Source: Lumbricus terrestris (lineage: Eukaryota > Annelida > Clitellata > Crassiclitellata > Lumbricidae). From it: DNA of 64,000 bases. The position numbers and the translations under genes were made by a program. Below are positions 48,101 to 60,100 of the stretch, one piece after another; positions within the stretch are counted from its first letter, which is position 1, and every line of letters begins with the position of its first letter. The stretch spans positions 82,455,005 through 82,519,004 of the forward strand of contig OX457036.1 of assembly GCA_949752735.1 (NCBI GenBank). The letters run 5' to 3'. The notes below the pieces were generated by a model. That model saw nothing but the letters and a program-made list of their open reading frames with translations. It was not told the origin of the DNA and made no database searches.

Positions 48101-51100
48101 CTTTTTATTCTGTTTGTGAAATTACGCGTATCAATATGGGGGATGGCAATGGGTAATGGACCGGAGGAAAAGTCCTAGAACCATTATTCTCATGTTTTGT
48201 AAAATTATAAAACTTTCATTATTTACTTGTAATTATTAAATGAATAAAATATTATTATGAAAACATTGGGCTTTTATAGCCGTAGGCTGTTGGAAACATT
48301 GGGCTATTGATCGCCGCACGTGACAGCGCTCTACTCTGCGCTGATCTGTGGTCACCAAAGGCTATTGTTCACTTGCTACCGAACCATTCTAGAGTTTAAC
48401 CCCATTTGGATCCCGAGAGTGCTCAAGAAACCCTGGTTGCACCCCTGCTGCGGTAAGATGGTAAGAGGTTTTGGTTGAACGAGGCTATATCCAAAAGCAT
48501 TCGGCTTTGGATCACACACTAGGCTTAGACCGTTCAGAATCGCAATATAAATTACTAATAATAAAAGTTCACAATTCTTAGCAAACCTGGGGTACGGTCC
48601 CAGGCAAAACTCGCGGTAATTAATTACATAAAACTAATAAAATTTTCATATTAAAATCAATAAATTTTGATTAATTCGTAGAAAGTATTAACCTACGATG
48701 AAGACCACTAAACATCAACATGCCAATTTACTCATTACTAGCGCTGAGAAATGACGCAAAACGTCCACTTACGCCCAGAAAAATAGTCCGTCGTTTATTA
48801 TGTTCCTACTAAGATAGCAAACTACACATTTCGTGTTTTGCATGTATAACTTTTAATTCTAAATTGTTTAAAAGCAAATCTGGCTTGTCACAAGTTTTTT
48901 GGAGGTACATCACACGCCAAAATTTGGTGCTGCCCGTCTATAAGATTTGACTCTATTTCAGGCTAATCTCTTGAAGCTTGTCATAGTAATTTGTTGGTTA
49001 TTTGAAATTAAATATTCGAATGATTTTGTCTGTTCAAGGTGTATCGGGTGCATCTACAGCAACTGCTTCATTACCAGTTTCCCGATCACTATGGCTTCAT
49101 TCTTAAGTCGCTATTGAAAGGTAAACACCCAATATATCGTGTAACCAAACTGATCAACTAGAAACGTAATTAAATTATGCTGGTCATCTCGTACACTTCT
49201 GAATTTTAGTTTGTACACTGGTACATTAGGATGAAGTTGACAAATCGGGAAGTACGAAGAAAAAGTAGATACAAAGGAAGTGATGAAACGAAAATTTCAT
49301 TTATTTGGACACCTGTGCAGAATGGATGGTAATAGAAAAATAAAAGCAGTGATGTTGGGAACTTTGAATGGGAATGAGGGGAGGGTAAGACCTGATAGAG
49401 ACATCAGGACTGGTGTTAACAAGATCTACACAGCTTAAGAATAGTAGTGCAAGACCGGTGACTCTGGAGAAAGGTGATAATTGACACCTACATGCTTTTG
49501 CGTTGGCCCATGGTTGCGGTGGCGGTGATGGTAATGATATTAGGAAATATTACGTGTGAGTGCTTCTGAACATTTTAGGATCATTGGACGGCCAGTTGTG
49601 TCCAAGCGTCTGGAGGGACTTCCTCATTTCTCTCGACTCCAAGCCACGCAGCAACTCTTTGGAAGGTTTCAGTTACTACAAGAAGTTCCCACAGGTGGCG
49701 CCATGTGTACTTCCCAAGGGACAGGCAAGTTTGGATGATTTTCATTGCTATGTTAATTCAAAGTTTCAAAAAAGAACTGCATCACTTTGCATCAGAGTCC
49801 AGCTTTCCGTTTGTGTAACGCAAGAATGAAGGCTGATTCTGCTTGGGATCAGTGACCTTTCTCTAATTTAATTAACCTATTTGGTCTCATGTGGCATAAG
49901 CCAGGTAACTTGAGAATCCATCTGATTAATGTAGACCTATGTTGGAGTATTACATGCAAGATATCATTAACCTCTATACCTTATCTTACCTGTTCAATCA
50001 ATAACTCATTCATTCAAGAAACCTACTCAGGAGTGCTCGTAGCCCGGTCATGACTAAAGATAAAAGACTTGATTAATTATGTAAGGAGATTTCCAGTAAT
50101 TTTGAGTCAAATTAAAGTAAGATGTGGTCAAATTAAGATTTATAAAAGCAGTTTCTAACTGATGCAAGCCATCTTAATTAATGTGTTTTTGTCTAATGTA
50201 TGGCAAGCTCAGTCTTTTCTTAATGTCTTTGTGTATGTTGGATGCAATGTTGAATGGTCATCAGTATAAATGCATTTTGCTGTATGATAATGGTGCTGTA
50301 GGAAGTAATGAATTACTTATGTAATGTAAGACAAGGTAATGCAATTATCCACGTATGATGCCATCTCAGTTACTCAGGAGTTTATATGGCAGAATCGATA
50401 AGAAAACAAATAGCTGGAAGTTAGGTTCTTTTGCTATGGCTACTCAGATGATTAATTTCTAAATGAAATGAGCTGCTAAGAATCATTTGTGTTTATGTTG
50501 AATAGGTGAAGGAGTGCATGGAGTTCTTGTCATCATATTTCTTTCGCTTGCGAGTGAGCAATGACGACGCAGTGACCTACGGCCTCTATCCGAAATGGGG
50601 TCAATATGTGACCTACTTAGCACAACTGTTGAGTCATCTGGCCAGTAGCCTCATTCTGGCCACAGATACAACGAATCGACGGCAATCGGACGACACAGAA
50701 CAGCGTATGGAACAAAACACGTCTCTGTCTGTCATCGTTTTTTTATGTTCTTTATTGATTAAAACTGACAAATAAACGGTAAGATTATCTGACTTATATA
50801 GTATTAATTTAACAAATGAGTTGAATTTAACTATTTGGCAGCATGAAAGGCATCCGTATGTTCCACCGATCATTTTGCTACCACTTAGTGAATGGAAACT
50901 GAGTTATACTTTATGGGGTGGAGGTATCGATCCCGCATCCTTTGGATCTTTGTGCCAGTGTTGTTTCCATTCAACCATCTCCTCAGTATGAAGGGAGACA
51001 TGCAATTTAAAGTAAAAGATGGTTGTGCCAAAATTTGAACTACAATGTGTGTACATTTCATGATGGTCAGTACAATGATATGTAAGAAGGAAAAGTTTTA

Positions 51101-54100
51101 TGGATAAGCCAGCTGAAGGAAGTCATTCGTATTACAGGTGAAATTCAATTGAAGGAAGTCGAAAAATCTTTTCTTAAGTGATGTTGAACTTGAAATCCAG
51201 ATCTGCTGCAAGCGTATTGGATGGATGTTAACTTGTCGTTGTAGTTGTTTGTGAGATCTTCAACGAGAATCTGGATCTCTTTTCTTCCTGGATACTTCCT
51301 CTCAACAACAATGGTCAGATCCTTCTTCCATGGACGCTCAATGATGACGCGTTGGCAGCAGACATGGTTGCTGCGTGGGTCGATTCAGTCGACCTTTTGT
51401 ATCGCACGTTCGAGGGTACACATCTTATTCTACTTTATTACTTTTTGCTTGGTGTTCGTACTGCTGCTGATGAGTTTGAGTTTGAGTTTGAGTTTATTGA
51501 TCCCAACATCAACTTAAATCACACAAGAATCAATGATAACACACAAGGTAATACATCATGCATGGCTAAGAACAATGGTGCAGTAAGTAGATTAGGTAAG
51601 AAATTAAAAAAGAACAGGTAGCCAGCAGAGTAATCAAACGAAATGAATTCAAATATAAAATTAGGGAACAACAGGCCCACCAAAGGGACAACGTCCCGCT
51701 AAGAGGGGGCCTATTTAGCTAAGTGGCATTAAGAGGTTAAAGATGACATGGGCTTACAGGAGGAAAAGACCCAGGGATCCTAGGCTACATTGAGAACAAT
51801 AACAGTTTGAGAAAACACAAACGTACGATTTATAACAAACTTAACTAACTTAACTAACAGCTATGATACATGCTCAAGTGTGTGTGCTCTTAAAGTACGT
51901 TTAAAGCAAGAGATAGTATTGGAGGTACGGATTTTGAGAGGTAGGTTATTCCAAAGTAGAGGGCCCTGAAATTTGATAGATAATTTGCGAGTATTAGTTC
52001 GTGTGGAAATAAGTTTATAGTCCGGTTTATTTCTTAAGCCAGCTTTGAATTGGGTAGGGGGAAAATAAGAAAGGAAAGCAGATGGCAGGAGTTTGGTGTG
52101 GTATTTGTACATAAATTCACAAGTTTGAATGAAGTTGATCTGAGTGATAGTTAATAGTTTAAGTGTTGAGAATAAAGGTTGAGTATGGGAGTTAAAGGGA
52201 GATTTAGTTATAATACGAATGGCCCTTTTTTGAGCAATTTGAAGTTTTCTTAAGTGAGTAGGATAGGTGGAGGTCCAGATGATATTACAATAAGTAAGAT
52301 ATGGATAAACAAGAGTATAGTATAAGTTGGTTAGAGTGGGGGAGGGCAATAAGTAAGAGATTCGAGTGAGGATGCCAATACTTTTGGTGATTTTCTTATT
52401 GATTTCTTCAATATGTGTGTTCCATTTTAGATGTTGGTCCATGTACACGCCTAGAAATTTAGATGAGGTAACTTGAGGAATAGTTATGCCATCAATGACA
52501 ATGTCTTTAGAAAGTATGGGTGTTTGCTTTTTATTAGATCTAAATAATATAAAATTGGTCTTGAAGAGATTAAGGGACAGTTTGTTAGCTTTGAACCAGG
52601 TACTAGTAGCCCTTAGTTCATCATTAGCAATCTCAAACAATTGGTCATATGAGGCATGCGATAAAAAGACGTTGGTATCATCAGCGAACAGGATATAGTG
52701 AAGTAAAGAAGAGGAGTTAGGTAAGTCATTTATATATATAATGAAGAGAAGGGGACCAAGAATGGAGCCCTGTAGAACTCCAAATCGCATGGGCAAGAAG
52801 TCAGATAGTGAATTGTTACATAAAACCTGCTGCTGGCGAAAAGTTAAATAACTTGACAACCAATCCAGAGCAAGACCCCTGATTCCGTAATGATTAAGTT
52901 TGGATAGTAGAATTTTATGGTCGACCGTATCAAAAGCTTTTGCTAGGTCAAGGAAGATGCCTAACGAGTATTGGTTAGTGTCAAAGGCCGCAGAAATTTT
53001 ATCTTGGATATCAAGTAGGGACATAGAAGTGGAGTGAGCCGGTTGGAACCCATGTTGGAGAGGGTACAGAACGTTCTTCTGCTTAAAGTAAGAGAATAGG
53101 CGGTCATACAATACTCTTTCATAGAATTTTGAAAAGAAGGGTAGTATAGAGATTGGTCTATAATTAGATAGTTCAGATTTCGTGCCTTGCTTATATATTG
53201 GCAGCACCCTGGCCCTTTTAATTGCTAGTGGTACAATGCCCTTCCTCAGGGAGCAATTTATTACTGCAGAAAGTGGGTCAGCCAGCAGGTCAATGACTTG
53301 CGAAGTTATCAAAGGATCAATATCATCAAAGCCTGAGCTATGAGTAGTTTTAAGGGTTTTATTTATGTTGATCACTTCATATGGATTAGTTGGAAGAAGG
53401 ACTAAGGAATCCATGGAGGAGGGAGGCATAAAAGCATGAAACGTTTTCACCGGGGAGGGAATCTTATCAGATAGAGCTTGTGCCAATCCAGTGAAGTACA
53501 CATTAAACTGTTCAGCCATACATGCAGGGTCATTTATCAGGGATCCATCAACGCTTATTTCTGTAATCGTTGTATCTCTATTGCCTGATTTGACTATTTT
53601 TCTAATAATTTGCCAAGTCTTCTTAACATCACTGCAGTGTTTAGCAAATTCATTGGCATAATAAAGTTGCTCAGTTTTAATTCTGGTTACTTTATATTTA
53701 TTCCGATATCTGGTAAAGATGTGCTTGTTCTCCATTGTAGGATTTTTAATAAATTTCTTATACAGTTTTTGCTTAGTTTTGGTTGACTTCAACAGACCTT
53801 TCGTCATCCATGGTTGATGAAAAGAGTACTTCATTTTAGCTTTTTGAGGGCGCAAGGGGAAAGCCTCATTATATGCCGAGTTAAATGTTTTTACAAAGAT
53901 TTCGTAAGACAAATCAGGTTCATTGTCATCACAAAGAGTAAAGACAGGTTGCCAATCAGTATTACTCAGTAGGCATTTAAATCTCAAAATGTCGTCACAA
54001 GAAAATGAACGGGTCATTTTCAGGTTGTTTTGATTACGTGAGTTTACAGGTGATATATCTATCCATGCTATGATAGGGAGGTGGTCAGAAATGTCCGATG

Positions 54101-57100
54101 TGAGTATAGCAGATTCAATAACACCATCATGGAAGTTAGTAAATATGTTGTCGATTAGTGTTGCAGTCGTGACAGTGATTCTCGTAGGTTGCAATATGAG
54201 TGGTAGGAGGTGATGCATGAACATACAGTCAATAAATGCACCAGTAGGTGGGTGAGAATGAGAGGCCAGGAGGTCAATATTGAAGTCACCTGTGAGAAGT
54301 ATCTTCTTATTTATGAACTTTTTTGAGGTTAGGACAGTTACAAGGGCTTCAATTTCAGTATTAAAACTTTCTAGTTTAGAGCCCGGGGGCCGGTAGATTA
54401 CACCAATCACCATATCGGCACCCTTGTTACATGGGATATCAATGAACAAACTCTCATAGGAGGATGAATTGATAGGTGGTAGTAGGTCAATTACATGAAA
54501 CTCTGTATTATCCTGAACGAAAAAGCCAACCCCACCCCCCATTTTCTCACCTCTGCTTTTGTGAACGAACTTATATCCTGGGATAAAAGTGGCTTGCGCG
54601 GAGATGTCAGTGAGCCAGGTTTCAGTAACAGCGAGTATATTAACTGGAAGTTGGTGAAGCAGGAGTTGAACTTCGCTATTCTTAGCGGCTATACTTCTGC
54701 AGTTTAAGTGGAGAATAGAAAAAGAAGGGCTATTGGTGAATCTGTGAGAAACCTGGGAAGGTGCGTAGTATTTGGAGTCAGTAGCAATTTCCGAGTAATA
54801 GTTACTATCGGGGTCAAGATCTTTATTTGTAGCTAGAGGTTTGTTTCTGCTTTCCTTCCTTATGAGTTCAAATCTAGCGGGTCTGGCAGTTTCGTTATCT
54901 TGGGAGGTAGAATGAACTGGATAGGGAGATTCAATTGTGGAGTTCATGGCACCCGGAATATCAGATTCGATTTCAGCGAAGGAAGTATTTTCATATACAC
55001 AGTTATTACATGTCAGGGCAGTAGACAATGATATCGTAGCGTTGTTATTACAACAGCGCGAGTGGCAGTTCATAAAGCAGAGCGCACATTGTACCCCCCT
55101 ATCAGTAGGTCCTAGACTTATTGAGCACACACAACAGGAGACATAGTCCAACACAAGCTGATCTATGATCACAGCTAAAATAAACTATAACAAAAGATAA
55201 AAAGGATGGGTCTAACCAAGACACCAATTCTAGGTAAGAAAAGGATGGCGAGTAGGTTGATGCAGCCCAGAGAAGATAGAAGTAACCAGGCCCATCCAGA
55301 GTAATGAACAAGGTGGGAAAAATAGGTACATAGTAGAAAAATAAGGTCGACAGTTAGAAAGACTAACCATGAGAGACTAAATAAACAATAGACAGCCCAG
55401 CAGACAATCAGTGCACAGTGATTTCATCATAAACCGTGCAGATACGCGTGAATACTCGATCACGCATGAGTATTATATTGGTCCATCATGATGCAGTATA
55501 CATAAGCTAAAAGTAATGATAAGCTCAATCAGCAACATGATAATCATATACGTGAACATGTTCAAGAAAAGAAAAAAAACAATAGAAAGCTTGAACCTAA
55601 TTAACACGCATGAGTATTATATTGGTCCATCATGATGCAGTATACATAAGCTAAAAGTAATGATAAGCTCAATCAGCAACATGATAATCATATACGTGAA
55701 CATGTTCAAGAAAAGAAAAAAAACAATAGAAAGCTTGAACCTAATTAAACAAGAAAACAAGGAGCACAGAACAGACAAAACACAATAATATACGGGTGGA
55801 ACAGGGTCACAGCATCAAGAAGGACCAATAGCCAAAATGGCCAAATACCTAACACAGCATATTTAAAAAAAAATCAATGTCTGAAAATATAGGTGCATAC
55901 TAAGTCCCTAAGCAACATGTGACAACTGATGTAGCAAACATGAAGCACTAGATCAGAACATGGTTACAGCGACATAAGAGAAGAAGGCGTTATTAGTTCA
56001 GTTCGTTCATTGGGCAAAGGATCCAAGCCTTCGGATCAATGCAGGTGAAGCCGATCATCGACTCACCCGGTTGCATCTGTGGACAGCGTCGGATCCGGAT
56101 GATCATAATAATGATGGGTTTTGGTGAAAGTTACTCCTATGGTGTCTGAACTGTTACAAATGTGGTGATGTTTCAAAGTGCTCATTTACTTAACACAACT
56201 GATGATAATACGGCTGCAATTTAATTTGATTAGACTTTTTGTAGTAGTTTGAAGCTTATTTTGAAACAGTAAGGATTATTAATCTTAATGACAGATATAA
56301 GTGGTCAACGTGGAGCAAAACAATAGGATGAGTAAGACAATAGGATGAGTAAGACAATAGGATGAGTAAGACAAGGTGATTTTTTTCAGTGCAATGCAGA
56401 GTACACCTGAAACGAGTTAAATTGCTGCCATGTGAAGAAATAGGTTGGCATGTTACAATGAGTTTAGTATCTATAGATGAACTAAGTTTTGGATCCTTTA
56501 TATAAATTAAGAGTTTCTGTTATGACACAGTGTTTTAGAACGAGTCCCAAGTCTAAGTTTTTAACGCTATTTTAGCATTTGGGTTCAGTTTCAAAACAAT
56601 TTAAGAGGCAGCTGCAGTAGAATTTGTAAAAGGTTTGTATTGACAATGCACTTGTGAAAGGTTTGTATTGACAATGCACTTGGAAAAGGTTTGTATTGAC
56701 AATGCACTTGGAAAAGGTTTGTATTGGCAATGCACTTGTGAATGCTGTAACGATGGTTTGGTGGTTGTGGCGAAGGGTCAGATCAAGCGTGTGTGCTGTG
56801 AGGATGTGTGATTGTTTGCACAGAATGCCTTCCTGCTCTGTCAAAGAATGCACTCATTCTGCTCTGGTCACAGTACGTGACCAGCTTCACTACAAAAGGT
56901 CTTCCCGAGAATCTGCTGCGAGTCGTTCACGATCGTCTTCTCATGTTGCCATGGCTGAAGTTCTTCCCTGACCTGCAGGCCGTTGAACTTATGGTTAAGG
57001 CAAGTCATTGTTTTGTAATGTTTTAAGGAATTCTTTAGTTTTAGCCAACAATTGTTTTAACGTAGGGCTGCCAGTGGGTATCCGGAGACTCAGGTGCCCG

Positions 57101-60100
57101 TTCGAGCGATTACACCCTGGCCGGTCAATCAATACTCGAAACCTGGCCAATGAGGCAAAATACTTAAAACACAATGCCTAAATATTGCTTAATTACCAAT
57201 ATGGTCTAGCAGCTTGATACATGGCATTTGACTGTCTCTTCCTGTGAAGCTAAGGTATGTGTGGTGGATGCAGGGACGGATCTGGTCTGAGGAATGTTAC
57301 CATAAAACCAAGAGAGATGCTGGGAAGGGCAAGCCTACGGCAAAATCTGTCTCTTGGTTGAAGGCTAAATATGCTGACAGTTGAAATGTCTGAGTAATTC
57401 AATGTGCTTTTTCATGTTATATTCTAGTTATGGTGATTGACCATTTGTTTCTTGCATGGCTGGCTCTGTCTTAATGTCGTATTTTCCATACAGGCTGTCC
57501 GGCATTTGACAGCACTGGCCGGTGACAATTATCATTCGGTACAGCTCACATAATGCGAAATTTAGCAAGTCTCTAGGGATCAATACCAAATTAACGGTAA
57601 GGGGTTTATAATTGAGGGACTGTCACCGATGGACTTTTGGTTGCCCGGTCATATTAAGGTCGGGCACGATGGTTGCCCATTTTACTAAACTTTTGACAGC
57701 CTTGGTGTTGGGATTCTTTCAATCATACTGGTAGCCTACTTGTATTGTTAAATATGTTTTTTTAGCTGAATTGTGTTTGATTGCAATTGATTGTTGGCAG
57801 GTGATTGACTGTTCGAAGAGTTGCTTTGAGTTTCTCGGCAACATATTTACGCTTCTCGATTGGCCGTCGATTATGAAGTTCTACCGTCTGCACGAGTTGC
57901 CTGAGATTACGACACGACTTCACGTCTGTCTTTTCACGCTTCTCGTGCACCTTGGTCACGAATCGGTCATCGTCGAGGTATGCTGCCATCAATTGCTTTT
58001 ATTCTGTATGCGGTCATTTAAGAGCTCTGGGGGGGTGTGATCGTCTAGTGGTAAGCTGGAGGGGTCGATGGGGTCAAGGGTTAAACTGTGTGCTGCGAAA
58101 GAAACAGGAAGGTGCTTTTGGATTCCTGCTCCGCTTGCGTCCCAGTACTTGTGTATTTTAGTATACTGTGCATGCGTTGTCACTGGGAAGAGAAGGTGAA
58201 CTGACTGTCATATATGTGAATGCTAAGAAACATCATTGATTAGCTAACACTTCATACTATAGTGAAAGGAACTGATACCTGGGTTAGGTTATAGGTTATG
58301 GATATGGTCAGCATAAATAGTATTGTAACTCCTGTGGTGTTAATGTCAAGTGCTGATTAACTGATGGTGGACTGAATAAGAGATCAGTTTCTAGTCGGCT
58401 GTGATAGAGAACCAGTCTGTGGTTGGTAGTCAGTCAATGATTTATTACATATGTTATTATGCCTGTTAACATTAACCTTCAGAGGTCTGACAAAACTATT
58501 CCAAACATCTTTGTTGGTTCAAACTTTGAAGGTTATTATATTGCATATGATTTCAGTTCAGGTGACCAATTAGTTCTTTCACTATGACTTATGGCAATGA
58601 CACAATAGAAGCCATTATATTTGATGGTTAGATATTCAACTTTGTCATATTGATGTTGTGACTTGAGACGTGATGTACCAGGGAAAATAATGATTTTATC
58701 ATAGTGCAGTGTTTGTTGATGTTGCAACATTTTATGTTAAATTGCTGGAATGAGCTTGTTGTGTGTTACGTGTTGATGTAGAACACACGTCTGCCACAGA
58801 TTCTGTCATCCGATATTTTCGACTGGAACTATTTAGATGGTCAGAACTATCAGACGGTTGTTCAATGGTTCATCAACGTCTGCCAACCACAGTGTATCAC
58901 GATAGAAAAGACAGCAAATGCCAGCCAAGTTCTCACGTAAGTTAGGTGATCTAGAAAGACGGCAAATGTCAACCTAATGATTGCTTCAATGATGGCAACA
59001 GACAAAAGCCATATGAATGCATCGGGTTTTTTTTTGCAGAATGTTCCCTTGAAGACATGATGCTACCCAAACCTAAAAAAATAACATAAATAAAGACAGA
59101 TAGAATTGTTAAGATAACTTAGATAGAAAAGGCAGATAAAAAATATTAAAATTAAGATAAAGATAGATAAGGTAACTCACTTTAGTTGGGTAAAAACAAC
59201 AGAAAATTGAAGTAAAATACAGCATATAATTATTTTCTACCTCTGTAATAATAATAATAATAATGTGTGCGACCAGGTGGCTGATCGGTAGCGCGTTTGC
59301 TCACGTAGGGGGCGGTTGCGGGTTCAATTCCGGGAAACGACCTTGGGCAAGTTGTTTACGCACTCGTGCCTCTGTCACCAAGCAGTATGATTTGGTACTG
59401 GCGTAAACTGGGAAGTAAACGGCAAGTCCTGTGAAAACACTGACCCGTGTCCAGGACCTTGGAATTCGTTCATTGCCGGCTCAAGGGCCTAGAAAAGGGG
59501 ATGAGTGCCTCATCAATGGGCCTTTGGCCAAGGGATGACTTTACTTACTTACTTAATAATAATAATAATAGTAATAATAATAATAATGCAATTATTTATA
59601 TGGCTTCATAACACAGCCACAGTTACAAGGGCACTTTTGTGTGAGAAAACAGTGGCAAAGTACTTATAATATACCATTTAAAAAGGCAGTGTTTTGGCAG
59701 CTGATGTTAAACACCTTTTTCCAGTTTGCTGAGGAATGCAGCCAGCTTCCATCCAATGCTTCCATCTGATGGCAGTGCAGTGGAGCATCCTGAGGCTCCT
59801 GTCAAACGCTGTTCGTACGTCCGATGTATAATTCAGCTCATATGTCGATCATCTTACGTGAGGGACGTCCATTCAGAAGCGCTGGGAATCATCCTCAATA
59901 ATCTGATGACAGAAGTCGAAGGAATTGTTGCCTCCAGTTAGTCCATAGTTTAGATCTTAAATGATATTTAACAGCCGTATTTTATAGTTGGTTTGATTCT
60001 CTATGGTTGAATGCTTTTTTGAAGTTGATTACATCATTCAATTCAAGTGTTTTCCACATTAACGCTTTATAGATGAGAGTGTACTAAAAGCGACTTGTAA

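Larger units (their letters stand above)
51471..55747 (-). mobile_element. Near-complete CR1-like LINE
   Basis: Contains a single 1103-codon minus-strand frame, a 3' UTR of about 390 bp with a TATTTAGCTAAGTGG-type block, AATAAA and a (CTCAAA)n tail at 51495-51471. The 5' region has two identical 144-bp tandem units (55461-55604, 55605-55747). The 5' boundary may reach about 56100. Related 3' ends lie at 4509 and 26990-27138. In EPG5 intron 38, antisense. Confidence 0.85.

Noticed and set aside
57060..57720. Possible transposon ends near TAGGGCTGCCAGTGG at 57065
   Set aside because: Resembles the 10105 element's start, but I found no matching right end or target duplication.
59268..59350. Functional tRNA gene
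   Set aside because: A and B boxes are good, but the sequence continues as a SINE with a core and (ACTT)n tail, and no complete cloverleaf was found.
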